Positions 18,130 to 25,606 of a DNA stretch of 25,794 nt are shown in pieces. The notes under the pieces were generated by a model. That model was not told the origin of the DNA. It saw only the letters and a list, made by a program, of their open reading frames with translations, and searched no databases. The DNA comes from Deinococcus seoulensis (lineage in GTDB: Bacteria > Deinococcota > Deinococci > Deinococcales > Deinococcaceae). The DNA is taken from assembly GCF_014648115.1 (NCBI RefSeq), contig NZ_BMQM01000045.1:1-25794 (forward strand), read 5' to 3'. Within the stretch, counting starts at the first letter, position 1, and each line of letters begins with the position of its first letter. A program made the translations under genes and the position numbers.

Positions 18130-18336
18130 TCCGTGTTATTATCGCGCTTTTTCCGATGTCACACGTCCTCTCTTGCCGCTTCAGACTGCTGAACAGGCAA
18201 AAGACTCCATCGGGCAACTCTGATCCGGAAAAACACCGTCTTGGACGGACTGCGGTTCCATACGAGTGGTAGTTTCGCTACCGAACAGGTTGTCCTCAGG
18301 ACATGCTCCTGGCGATCCGTGGCCTATTGCGGCCGC
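18130..18336. promoter_or_regulatory. Intergenic region upstream of the defence operon with two small dyads
   Basis: This 207-bp gap must carry the operon promoter or the upstream gene's terminator. Two dyads are visible: GGTAG/CTACC around a 5-nt loop at 18268-18282, and TGTCCTCAGGACA at 18291-18303, an odd palindrome about a single base that resembles an operator. No T-tract follows either. The AT-rich GATAATAA just before 18129 is the best -10-like element, without a good -35 at normal spacing. Confidence 0.35.
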
Positions 18337-19635
18337 CTACGCGGATTTCACGTGGTACACGTTGTCCATCCAGCCGCACTCACGGAGTTGATGCGTGAGC
18401 CATGCGCCTGGCCGCGAGAGGCCGAGTTCCGCTTTGGAGATCAGGGTGCGTTGCAGCGCCGCGGCGAGCTGCGCGTAGGCCGGGCAACCCCGGAATTCCG
18501 CTTCGGTGGCGCGCCACAGCACGCGGTAGTAGTGCTGCTCCCATCCTTCGTCGTCGAGGAGTTGCACTAGGCGGGCTGCACCTTCCTGCACTGCTTCGCG
18601 GCGGTGACGTGGATGGGTACTGGCGACGCGACTGAGGCTCCACAGAAGCTCCTGTGGGGTCCTGGCATCTTTGAACACGGAAGTGCGGGAATCTACAGTA
18701 CCCAGGGATTTTTCATTGTTTTCTGGTAACGACCACTGTAGTAGGGGGGTGATATTAAACTCATCCCCTGTCAGGAGAAATGACTCCCGCACTTCACTTT
18801 TCGCCTCTTGCAGACGCTGCCAGGCGGTGCGGCCCTTTTTGCGGTCGGTGGTCAGGTCGCGGGGGCAGGGCGGCAGTTCGTGGCTGATGACTCTGGCGGT
18901 GATGCCCGGGGCGGGGCGGAGCAGGACGGCCACCCACGTGCCGGCGCAGGCCTGTGTGGTGACCTTCTGGCCCTCCGCGTTGAGGAAGGTCGTCGGAACC
19001 CACGTGCCGCCCCGGTACTGGCGTTTACCTGCCGTCTGGGTGGGAAGGGCACCGGAGGTCTTGTGAATGAGCCCGAGGTCCTGCAGGCGCCGGGTGGCGC
19101 GTTCGCACTGGTCACTGGACAGGCCGGTCACGACGGGGAGCAGGTCCAGCACCGTGAAGAAGGTGTAGGTGGTCGTGTGCGCGTGCTGCTGCGCCCTGAC
19201 CTGAATGAGCCCGTACGCGACCTGCGCCAGGGCGCGGTACACCATCAACGCCTTGTGCCGGGCGTCACGGCGTTTGACGTGCGCCTCGATGATCGGCCGG
19301 GCACGCTCCACGGCGTCGACGGCCCAGGCGGCTGGTGTGCCGGGGCGAGGGTGCCGGATCCGGTCCATGGCGGCTTCCAGCGAGGCGGGGATGATCTGCT
19401 CACGGGAGGCAGGCAGAGGGGGCGCCGGTCGTGCCGGTAGGGCAGGCGTCGGGAGCAATGGAGGCTGCTCCGTACTGCGTAGGGCGCGGCGGAAGGCCTT
19501 CTGCCCCTGTTCCTCGAGGGGCTGGCCGTGCCTGTAGCCTCCAGACTCACGGACGGCCCAAGCCCCTATCCGGCGCCGGTCCCTTCTCCTGCGTTCAGTA
19601 GCGGGGCACGTTGCGGGCCCGGGCGACCGTCTCAC
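18337..19635 (-). CDS. Winged-helix protein, possible plasmid replication protein
   Basis: Up to 432 aa. A winged-helix-like segment is visible at about 155-195 (YTFFTVLDLLPVVTGLSSDQ, then RATRRLQDLGLIHK). The Arg/Pro-rich first 75 residues look unstructured. A C-terminal helical domain ends RPGAWLTHQLRECGWMDNVY, a style seen in some plasmid initiators, which is why I suggest a replication role; no catalytic motif or iterons support it. The furthest upstream start is a GTG at 19635 that overlaps the HNH gene by 41 bp and has a weak ribosome site, so translation may begin further in, for example at the ATG at 19368. A transcription regulator is the main alternative. The gene is probable, the start uncertain, the function a guess. 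Confidence 0.6.
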   Translation of the reverse strand: MRRSPGPATCPATERRRRDRRRIGAWAVRESGGYRHGQPLEEQGQKAFRRALRSTEQPPLLPTPALPARPAPPLPASREQIIPASLEAAMDRIRHPRPGTPAAWAVDAVERARPIIEAHVKRRDARHKALMVYRALAQVAYGLIQVRAQQHAHTTTYTFFTVLDLLPVVTGLSSDQCERATRRLQDLGLIHKTSGALPTQTAGKRQYRGGTWVPTTFLNAEGQKVTTQACAGTWVAVLLRPAPGITARVISHELPPCPRDLTTDRKKGRTAWQRLQEAKSEVRESFLLTGDEFNITPLLQWSLPENNEKSLGTVDSRTSVFKDARTPQELLWSLSRVASTHPRHRREAVQEGAARLVQLLDDEGWEQHYYRVLWRATEAEFRGCPAYAQLAAALQRTLISKAELGLSRPGAWLTHQLRECGWMDNVYHVKSA

Positions 19636-20758
19636 CCAGTCGCACGACCTCCGCCGCGAGTGCCGGCGCGGGCAGGGGGCGCCCGAAACGTCCCTGCACG
19701 TCCCGCTGCAGGCTGCCGGAGAGGCCCGGCGAGCCTCCGTACGCCGCGTACGTCCGCGCCAGGATGGGCAGGGCCTCCTGGAGGCGCGCCGACGCAGGAA
19801 TGCGGGCGCGCTTCACGTGCATGTTGTGCTGCGGATCGCTCGGCACCAGGTTCCACAGCTCGTTGATGGGATGCACCGATACCGGAATCAGGTGGTCGAG
19901 ATCGAACGCCTCCGTGCTCAGTGGCCGCGCCGTCCACGGGCAGGTGAAGGGACGCCCCTCCAGCATCAGGAGCCGCACCTGATTGCGTTCCCAGGTCAGC
20001 GGCACCCGCGCTTCCGGCGTCTCCGTCAGCAGCGTGAATACCTCCCCGCGTGTCACTCGTGGCGTCTGCTCCACCCGTTCCACGAACAGGCTCCACTGCT
20101 GCAGGCACAGCGCTTCCACCCACAGCGACAGGTCCAGCAGCGCCTGCCACAACGCGGCGGGCACGACGAACGCCGGTTCGTGCGGTGACGATCCCGGCAG
20201 TGGCGTCCCCGTCAGGGACGCCACCGGCGCAGGTACACCGAACAGCCCGTGCGCGCCCTCCGGCCCGGCGTACCGCACGGGCTGCCGGACCGCCTGCGCG
20301 ATCACCGTCAGGGTCTGCCGGGTCAGCGAGGCCAGCTCCGGACTCAACCCCCCACGGTCCGCGCGGTACGCCGCGAGCAGCAGCGCCCCGTCCGCCGGGT
20401 GACTGCGGGTGTACGGCAGGTCCTCCCAGGCCTGCCTCAGCTGGGTCAGAGCGGGCCGGAAACTGAGGTCCTGACGGCGCACGCCGTCCCGGACGGGACG
20501 GCTCCCCTGCATGACCTCCCGCTCGCCCACGAACGGCCAGTACGACACCAGCCAGCGCTGCGCCACGCGCCGGAGCGGCACGATCACGTCCCGGTCCGGC
20601 AGAAATGGGTGTTCAATCGCGAGATCGTTGAGCGCGCGGACCAGCGCGAACTTGTAGGTGTTCGTCTTGGACTCGTGCCTCAGCAGCGTGCCCAGCAGTT
20701 CGCGCCCGTCAGGCACGGTCGCCCCGCTCCGCGTGGGACAGCCCGTCACGCCGGGCAC
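19595..20758 (-). CDS. HNH endonuclease domain protein
   Basis: Up to 387 aa. The HNH motif is C-terminal: Cys273 in FTCPWT, Asp288-His289 in FDLDHLIPVS, Asn303 in NELWNLVP and His311-Asn312 in DPQHN, a complete beta-beta-alpha-metal pattern. The N-terminal region has ESKTNTYKFALVRALNDL, a stretch I associate with a family of HNH proteins, followed by helical segments. The start may be the GTG at 20758 or the GTG at 20716, which has GGAG upstream. It lies 47 bp after the NERD helicase stop and overlaps the next gene's longest frame, suggesting one operon. A helicase with a nuclease often marks phage defence, but the target is unknown. Confidence 0.82.
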   Translation of the reverse strand: MPGVTGCPTRSGATVPDGRELLGTLLRHESKTNTYKFALVRALNDLAIEHPFLPDRDVIVPLRRVAQRWLVSYWPFVGEREVMQGSRPVRDGVRRQDLSFRPALTQLRQAWEDLPYTRSHPADGALLLAAYRADRGGLSPELASLTRQTLTVIAQAVRQPVRYAGPEGAHGLFGVPAPVASLTGTPLPGSSPHEPAFVVPAALWQALLDLSLWVEALCLQQWSLFVERVEQTPRVTRGEVFTLLTETPEARVPLTWERNQVRLLMLEGRPFTCPWTARPLSTEAFDLDHLIPVSVHPINELWNLVPSDPQHNMHVKRARIPASARLQEALPILARTYAAYGGSPGLSGSLQRDVQGRFGRPLPAPALAAEVVRLGETVARARNVPRY

Positions 20759-20805
20759 TCAGCGCGCCCAGGCTGGTGTAGGCGTCCTGGACCGGTCTGG
20801 CACGC

Positions 20806-23001
20806 TCAGTTGCGGACGTCATCGAGTTGCCGCCGGGGCTGCCGGTACGTGAAGCGCAACTCCGGCCCGCTCGCGAGCACCCGGCGGATCTCGTCCGCCA
20901 GCGGCGTACCGTCCATCCCACACCCGCTGAGATGCACCCAGCCGCGACTGCGGCTGATCCCCACGAACAGCTGGTTCCGCAGGCGGATGACGTCCTCGCG
21001 CGCCGCGACGCGGTCCACGCCGACGACGTACACCACGTCCGCCTCGTTCCCCTTGGCCTGCATGACCGGCGAGACCGTCACCGCCCCGTCACGCCAGAAC
21101 CCGTTCGGGTCGGTGTCCGGCCACTTCTGCCGCGGGACGTTCACGTCCTTGTTGCCGGGCAGGTACACGCTGACGTTCACGGAACGCAGGGCCTTGAACA
21201 CGTCCTCCTGCAGGGTGTACGGCTCCCAGTCCAGGCCCGGCACGACGATCAGGACCTGCCGGCTCGGGTGCAGGCCGTGCGGACCCAGATCCGCCTGAAC
21301 GCGGTCGATCAGGGCGAGGAGTTCCGCCCGGCGGGTCGGGTAGGAATCGAACGTCACCAGCGGCTCGTCCGTGAAACCGGGGAGGGGATTGGGGGAGTTC
21401 TCGGGCGAGCGGGTCAGGGTCACCTCGCTGCCGCTGCGGAACTGACCCTCGACGTCGTACCCGATGGACTGCCAGTCGGCTCGGTTCGTCAACCCGGCCA
21501 GCATGCCCCCCTCCCGCAGCAGACCCATCCCGAGGGCGTGCGCGGCCAGCAGCACCGGTCCCGGCGTGCGGTAGCAGCGGTTCATCACCTCGCTCTTCCG
21601 GATGCCGCCCCGGTACGACACGCCCGGCCCGAAGATCGCCGCGCCCTGATCACCGAACAGTTCCCGGGTGTTCGGGATGGTCAGCGTATCCAGGCTCTGC
21701 GCCTCGTCGTACGCCCAGATCAGCCGCCGCGCCTCCGGTTCCCCGGTGTCCAGCAGGGCGTCCCGCGCGACGGGGCGCAGGCTCTGGTACGCCATCCAGT
21801 AGAACGCCTGCTTCTCCTCGAAGTTCAGGGCCGCCTCCTCATGCACGAGGTCCTGCCCCTCGTCGATCAGCACCGCGTCGAACACCTGCAGGGACCGCTG
21901 CGTGAGCTGCGCGTCGAGCAGCAGGGCCCGGCAGGCGAACAGCAGTTTGCTGGTCGGACTGCCAGGCGGCGTGCGGTCCACGGTGAGCGGCGTGACGCCC
22001 ACCTGTGACGCCAGCGTACGGTAGAAGCCCGGCTGGTCCCGGCTGCCCCAGGCGTGCAGGATCCGCAGGCGGTGCCCGGCGGTCTGCAGGGACTGCTCGC
22101 CGCCGCTGGCCTGCCGCAGCCAGTGGTCGACCTGCGCGCGGATCTGGTCGTACAGGCTCCGCGAGAAGAACACCAGCGCCACGTTCCAGTCCGGGTGGCG
22201 CAGGTGCATCGTCGCGGCCTTCTGCGCGAGCAGTACCGTCTTCCCACTCCCGGCGATCCCGCGGATGCGCTGCGGGCCGGGCGGGATGGTCTTGGCGATC
22301 AGTTCCTGCTGCAGGTCGAAGGCATGCAGGTGACGCGCGCTGCGCGTCACCAGGTCCGCCCGCCGGACCGGTGCGGGCGTCGCGGCCGGAGCGGGAGGCC
22401 GGATCACGCGTTTCGGGACGTTCCCGCTGGTCCCCAGGGCGCTGCGCAGCGCCGCCCAGGCCGCGTCGTCCAGCGGCTGCCCGTACCGTACGGGCGGGGT
22501 CCGTTCCAGCGCGGCGCGCAGCCGCGCGGGGGTCAGCTCGTCCGCGAACAGCATCGGCACGTCGCTCAGCAGGTGCCCGAACCGCCCGTCCCACGCCTCC
22601 CGCGTGATCAGCGGGAGTGCCACGAGGGCCCGCGTGGCGAGCTGCGCGAGGTCGCCCCGGCGGACGGCCAGTTCGCCGAGCAGCTGGGCCTGCCTGCGGG
22701 CCTGCTCGTACGGGTTGAGGTGCGCCTTGCCGTAGTACGGCCGGGCGAGGTCCCAGCGGTACCCGCTCACGCCCGCGATCATGTCCAGCGGGAGGCTCTT
22801 GACCTCGATCACGACCAGCCCGAGTTCCGGATCGGCGATCAGGATGTCCGGTTCCCGCACCGTCTCGCGGGTCACGAGGGGGTAACGCCAGAACCCCAGG
22901 ACGTCCTCGCCGGCGTACGCGGCCTTGACGGCCTCGAAAACCCGCCGCTCCCCTTCCTCTCCCGGACCTCCGAAGGCCTCCGTCACCACGAAATCGGCCA
23001 T
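20806..23001 (-). CDS. NERD-domain SF1 (UvrD/Rep-like) helicase
   Basis: 731 aa from the ATG at 23001. I prefer this start to the GTG at 23097 because the NERD domain begins within about 12 residues and the extension would cross an inverted repeat. Residues 12-120 are a NERD nuclease-like domain with Asp52 in EPDILI and Glu66-Val-Lys68. The SF1 helicase follows: Walker A GIAGSGKT at 248-255, Walker B DEGQD from Asp380, VMQAKGNEADVVYV (motif V) and LFVGISRSRGWVHL (motif VI). It would unwind DNA with 3'-5' polarity and may cut it. No Shine-Dalgarno is visible; TATCCT lies about 7 nt before the ATG, the arrangement of leaderless Deinococcus genes. It is the first of three same-strand genes with the HNH protein. 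Confidence 0.88.
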   Translation of the reverse strand: MADFVVTEAFGGPGEEGERRVFEAVKAAYAGEDVLGFWRYPLVTRETVREPDILIADPELGLVVIEVKSLPLDMIAGVSGYRWDLARPYYGKAHLNPYEQARRQAQLLGELAVRRGDLAQLATRALVALPLITREAWDGRFGHLLSDVPMLFADELTPARLRAALERTPPVRYGQPLDDAAWAALRSALGTSGNVPKRVIRPPAPAATPAPVRRADLVTRSARHLHAFDLQQELIAKTIPPGPQRIRGIAGSGKTVLLAQKAATMHLRHPDWNVALVFFSRSLYDQIRAQVDHWLRQASGGEQSLQTAGHRLRILHAWGSRDQPGFYRTLASQVGVTPLTVDRTPPGSPTSKLLFACRALLLDAQLTQRSLQVFDAVLIDEGQDLVHEEAALNFEEKQAFYWMAYQSLRPVARDALLDTGEPEARRLIWAYDEAQSLDTLTIPNTRELFGDQGAAIFGPGVSYRGGIRKSEVMNRCYRTPGPVLLAAHALGMGLLREGGMLAGLTNRADWQSIGYDVEGQFRSGSEVTLTRSPENSPNPLPGFTDEPLVTFDSYPTRRAELLALIDRVQADLGPHGLHPSRQVLIVVPGLDWEPYTLQEDVFKALRSVNVSVYLPGNKDVNVPRQKWPDTDPNGFWRDGAVTVSPVMQAKGNEADVVYVVGVDRVAAREDVIRLRNQLFVGISRSRGWVHLSGCGMDGTPLADEIRRVLASGPELRFTYRQPRRQLDDVRN

Positions 23002-23018
23002 AGGGCCGCAGGATACCG

Positions 23019-23059
23019 CGCTCCCCGGTCCGATCAGGCCGCAGATGCGCCGGGGAGCG
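23019..23059. repeat. Inverted repeat upstream of the NERD helicase
   Basis: CGCTCCCCGG at 23019-23028 and CCGGGGAGCG at 23050-23059 are perfect 10-bp inverted arms 21 bp apart. They start 18 bp upstream of the preferred helicase ATG. They may be an operator or, if transcribed, a leader hairpin. Confidence 0.6.
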
Positions 23060-23424
23060 GAGGTTGACCGGAGTGGACTGGTGGTGCCCTGGCTCACTGC
23101 CTCGTTCCCCGGACCACAGGAGATGCACGATTGCCCCGCGCTCCGATTCTCTCCTCGACGTTATTCAGCGTAGAGGTCAGGCCAGGTCGTTCGATCGGGT
23201 GACCATTACAGGCGGAATCCGTATTCGGCGCAAGTGAGGCAGCACGACGCGTAACCGTTGAGTAAGCTCGGCGTGTCTCACCTGACCCGCTGTGAACAGT
23301 ACCGCAGGAAGCGATGAGCCTGTGCCTGTTCGGGATTGCTTTTCGCATCTCCTTTGAGAATTCCTGGATTGAATTTCAAATTTGATGCGTTGCCGTGCAG
23401 TTCTGGAAACTTATTCATCGAACT

Positions 23425-23436
23425 GAGGGGGGGGGT
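23425..23436 (+). promoter_or_regulatory. Ribosome binding site containing a run of nine G
   Basis: GAG followed by uninterrupted G (nine G at 23427-23435) lies one base before the ATG at 23437. It provides the anti-Shine-Dalgarno match, and its length would change spacing to the start codon, so slipped-strand changes could alter translation. It supports 23437 as the start over an upstream ATG at 23395. Confidence 0.6.
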
Positions 23437-24276
23437 ATGAGTAATCTGGGAAGCGCCGTTATCAGCACGTTCGATAGTTTGACGCCCGATCTGGATGAGC
23501 TGTACAAAGCTCATAGAGAGAGGAATCTGGATGAATTCACAGGGGGTCAGTCTTTAGCAGTGATGGCCAGTGGAGCCGTATCGGGCGCAATTCCTGGCCT
23601 TCATCTGGTGGGAGCAGCGGCTGATATTGCGTTCCTGATGAATCGGATGGCCGTCTGCTGTTATGGGATTGGAGCGATCAAGTGTCATCAATCCCTGGGA
23701 GACAATTTTCTGGAGCGGGAGGACTTCGCGCTCATCCTGGCACTGTGGTCGGGTGACGAGGATATTACGAAGGTAGTGACCAACAAGGTCGGGGCTGACC
23801 TTGTTGGCGTGGGGGGCGCCAAGCTGGCATTGAAGTCGCTCTCCAAGGGCTTAGGGCATCAGTTCGGTGTCATTGCAGGGAATCAGCTGGCTGGCAAGGT
23901 CGGCGCCAAGGTGGGTGCCAAGATCGGCGCCAAGGCAGGCGCGAAGTTCGCGGCCGGGTGGGTGCCCATTCTCGGCGGCATTGTGGGTGCTGGCGTCAAT
24001 AGTTACTTTCTCTCCGAAATCTCTCAAGCAGGCAAGAGGTTTTATGACTTTAAAGTAGATTACGTTCAGACGCATCACGTCGAAACGGCGCGAACATTCG
24101 ACCGAATTCCTAGTCAAGAATCCACGGTTGCAACTGCCCTTCAGATAGAGAAGACGTCGGGTAGCATCGACTTTATCGATGAACTCAAAAAACTGGGCGA
24201 GCTTCGCGAAAAATCCATAATCAGCGATCACGAATTCGAAATACTTAAGGCCGATATTTTTAAACGCCTTGCATAA
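23437..24276 (+). CDS. Glycine-zipper protein with C-terminal SHOCT domain
   Basis: 279 aa from the ATG at 23437. Residues 42-80 are Ala/Gly-rich and hydrophobic (AVMASGAVSGAIPGLHLVGA), possibly membrane-inserting. Residues 152-174 hold a repeated Gly-Ala-Lys pattern (GKVGAKVGAKIGAKAGAK) leading into a second Gly-rich hydrophobic segment at 172-190, a glycine-zipper layout. The tail at about 245-278 (DFIDELKKLGELREKSIISD, then HEFEILKADIFKRL) is a SHOCT domain, a short module that usually sits at the ends of membrane-associated or regulatory proteins. The middle vaguely recalls EcsC-like proteins. It stands alone on the plus strand, divergent from the helicase. A membrane-perturbing effector is possible but not shown. 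Confidence 0.75.
   Translation: MSNLGSAVISTFDSLTPDLDELYKAHRERNLDEFTGGQSLAVMASGAVSGAIPGLHLVGAAADIAFLMNRMAVCCYGIGAIKCHQSLGDNFLEREDFALILALWSGDEDITKVVTNKVGADLVGVGGAKLALKSLSKGLGHQFGVIAGNQLAGKVGAKVGAKIGAKAGAKFAAGWVPILGGIVGAGVNSYFLSEISQAGKRFYDFKVDYVQTHHVETARTFDRIPSQESTVATALQIEKTSGSIDFIDELKKLGELREKSIISDHEFEILKADIFKRLA
23893..23946 (+). repeat. 12-bp tandem repeats coding for Gly-Ala-Lys units
   Basis: Imperfect tandem units of the type GGCGCCAAGGTG start at 23902, 23914, 23926 and 23938, with a partial unit from 23893. They are in frame and each codes for Gly-Ala-Lys plus one small residue. Repeat number could vary by slippage without breaking the frame. Confidence 0.75.
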
Positions 24277-24363
24277 GTATCAACGTGCATCGAGGTAATC
24301 GAATGGCGGGAACGCAAGTACGCCGCCCTCTTCAGCCGGGAGAAACGCGCCGCCGATCCCAGG

Positions 24364-24386
24364 TCACCAGGACGGCGTCCTGGTGA
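24364..24386 (+). terminator. Hairpin downstream of the SHOCT gene, possible terminator
   Basis: TCACCAGGAC and GTCCTGGTGA form a perfect 10-bp stem around a GGC loop, about 88 bp after the stop at 24276. The stem is strong but has no T-tract after it, so it may be an RNA-stabilising or imperfect termination structure. Confidence 0.45.
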
Positions 24387-24428
24387 AGGCACCTTCAGTA
24401 CTGGACAATTTGAATTAAATCATGTCTG

Positions 24429-24436
24429 ACCAGTAG
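24429..24436. repeat. Target site duplication, left copy
   Basis: ACCAGTAG directly abuts the left terminal inverted repeat and recurs exactly at 25729-25736 beyond the right one. An 8-bp duplication fits the IS1 family. Confidence 0.9.
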
Positions 24437-24454
24437 GGTGGTTGGCTGGAACTA
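24437..24454. repeat. Left terminal inverted repeat of the IS
   Basis: GGTGGTTGGCTGGAACTA pairs with 25711-25728 with one mismatch. Its last three bases are the transposase stop codon (TAG on the minus strand), so the gene runs right into the element end. Confidence 0.92.
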
Positions 24455-25549
24455 TGCCCGACAGGAAACGCCTTGAGGCCGTGACAGCCACGCTCGCAGC
24501 GTCCAGACGCGATCGGTCAGCCCAATCGCCATCGCCGGTGTGCGCTGGAGGTACTGTTGACGTCCCCTAGGGACGTCAAGCTTCTTCCGAAGACCACGTT
24601 GCGTTCGGCACCAGTTGTAGGTCCCCTGGACCAGATGAGCCAGGCTCACCCGGTGGACCGTCAGCCTCGCGAATGCGAGGCTTTTCCTCGCCAGGTGGGG
24701 ATTCATGCGTCTCGCCGTCGCGTTCTGACGCTCCACGGCAGAGGTATTGGGCTTCCGGTAGCCCAACCGCTGCAGTTCCTCGTGCACCCGGGTGCGAGTC
24801 CCTGCGGCGATCTCGGTTCGGACGCTCACGACCCGCTTCCCGGCATACTCCTTGATGATCCGTACGTGCGCCGAGGATCGCGGGATCCGGTAAGCCGTCT
24901 TCGGGAACCGCCCCCGTGTCCCCTGCCTCGCGGGCCGGTACGGCCTGCCGAACACTTCAGGGAATAACGTCTGGTACGACAGAAAACCGTCCGTGAACAG
25001 GACCAGTCCATGCGGATCAGCGAGGCGTTCTTTGGTCTGAACGAGCAATGACCGCGTCAGGGTGGCGGTGCGCTCGCCAACCTCGCCCTGGATCAGGAAC
25101 TTACTGCTGGGATCGATGACGGTCGCGTCCCAGGCGGGCTCCTTCTTGCGGCCGACGAATCCGTAGCGCTCGTCTGCCTGAATGCTCGTGACCTGCAGGT
25201 CACGAGCATTCAGGTCGTGGAGGTGCTGTGCATGGGTGCCGGCAGTGCGGACGATCCGCGCGACTGTGGTGCGGTGGCAGCCGACCAGTTCAGCGGTCGT
25301 GACGAAGCTGTTGCCGTGGGTGACGTGATTGACGACGGCGTCGACGGTGTCCTGGGAGCAGCGTGCGTTCCAGTAGGGCGTGCCTTTGAGTTCACTGAAT
25401 TCAGTGCCGCACGTGGTGCATTTGAGGAGTCGTCGGCGGTGAGGCCCGTATCGTCGTCGGAGCTTGATATTGCCCTGCTGAGCGCGGTGCTGGACTGGAC
25501 AGGCGGGATTCTGACAGACGAAACGTTCGATTGGGAGCTCTTTTGACAC
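24452..25549 (-). CDS. IS1-family DDE transposase
   Basis: 365-aa transposase from a GTG at 25549. The N-terminus has a zinc ribbon (Cys12, Cys17, Cys44, Cys47), then a helix-turn-helix around 78-105 (TTAELVGCHRTTVARIVRTA). The DDE triad is Asp126 in QADERYGFVG, Asp187 in LFTDGF and Glu273 in AVERQNATAR. These segments and GERTATL and LARKSLAF correspond closely to IS1 InsB motifs as I remember them. In contrast to IS1, DNA-binding and catalytic parts are in one unbroken frame, as in the longer single-frame IS1 relatives. A hairpin occupies the 21 nt right before the start codon, likely limiting translation. Full length and intact. Confidence 0.93.
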   Translation of the reverse strand: MSKELPIERFVCQNPACPVQHRAQQGNIKLRRRYGPHRRRLLKCTTCGTEFSELKGTPYWNARCSQDTVDAVVNHVTHGNSFVTTAELVGCHRTTVARIVRTAGTHAQHLHDLNARDLQVTSIQADERYGFVGRKKEPAWDATVIDPSSKFLIQGEVGERTATLTRSLLVQTKERLADPHGLVLFTDGFLSYQTLFPEVFGRPYRPARQGTRGRFPKTAYRIPRSSAHVRIIKEYAGKRVVSVRTEIAAGTRTRVHEELQRLGYRKPNTSAVERQNATARRMNPHLARKSLAFARLTVHRVSLAHLVQGTYNWCRTQRGLRKKLDVPRGRQQYLQRTPAMAIGLTDRVWTLRAWLSRPQGVSCRA

Positions 25550-25570
25550 GTCCGGGGATACGCCCCGGAC
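25550..25570 (-). promoter_or_regulatory. Hairpin abutting the transposase start codon
   Basis: GTCCGGGG at 25550-25557 and CCCCGGAC at 25563-25570 form a perfect 8-bp stem with a 5-nt loop, ending at the base before the GTG start. On the minus strand a GGGAG lies just 5' of the stem (25572-25576), too far for a normal Shine-Dalgarno unless the stem folds. It could hide the start or bring the site near it. Confidence 0.65.
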
Positions 25571-25606
25571 GCTCCCATTTCAGTGGTGTCGGGCATAGTT
25601 CGACTT

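Larger units (their letters stand above)
23002..23436. other. Intergenic region between divergent helicase and SHOCT genes
   Basis: 435 bp without a supported gene. It holds the inverted repeat at 23019-23059 near the helicase start, the TATCCT element before 23001, the small palindrome TCAAATTTGA at about 23377-23386, and the G-run before the plus-strand gene. The middle, about 23,100-23,370, shows nothing I can assign. Confidence 0.4.

Noticed and set aside
16672..18192. 506-codon open frame on the plus strand across the methyltransferase gene
   Set aside because: Antisense shadow of the methyltransferase, which has motif I and NPPF in the minus-strand frame.
23002..23097. GTG at 23097 as the helicase start
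   Set aside because: The added 32 residues are Ser/Pro/Arg-rich, precede the NERD domain, and their DNA contains a regulatory-looking inverted repeat.
23893..23946. Short regular repeats as a possible CRISPR-like array
   Set aside because: The units are 12 bp with no spacers and are in frame within a gene, coding for Gly-Ala-Lys.
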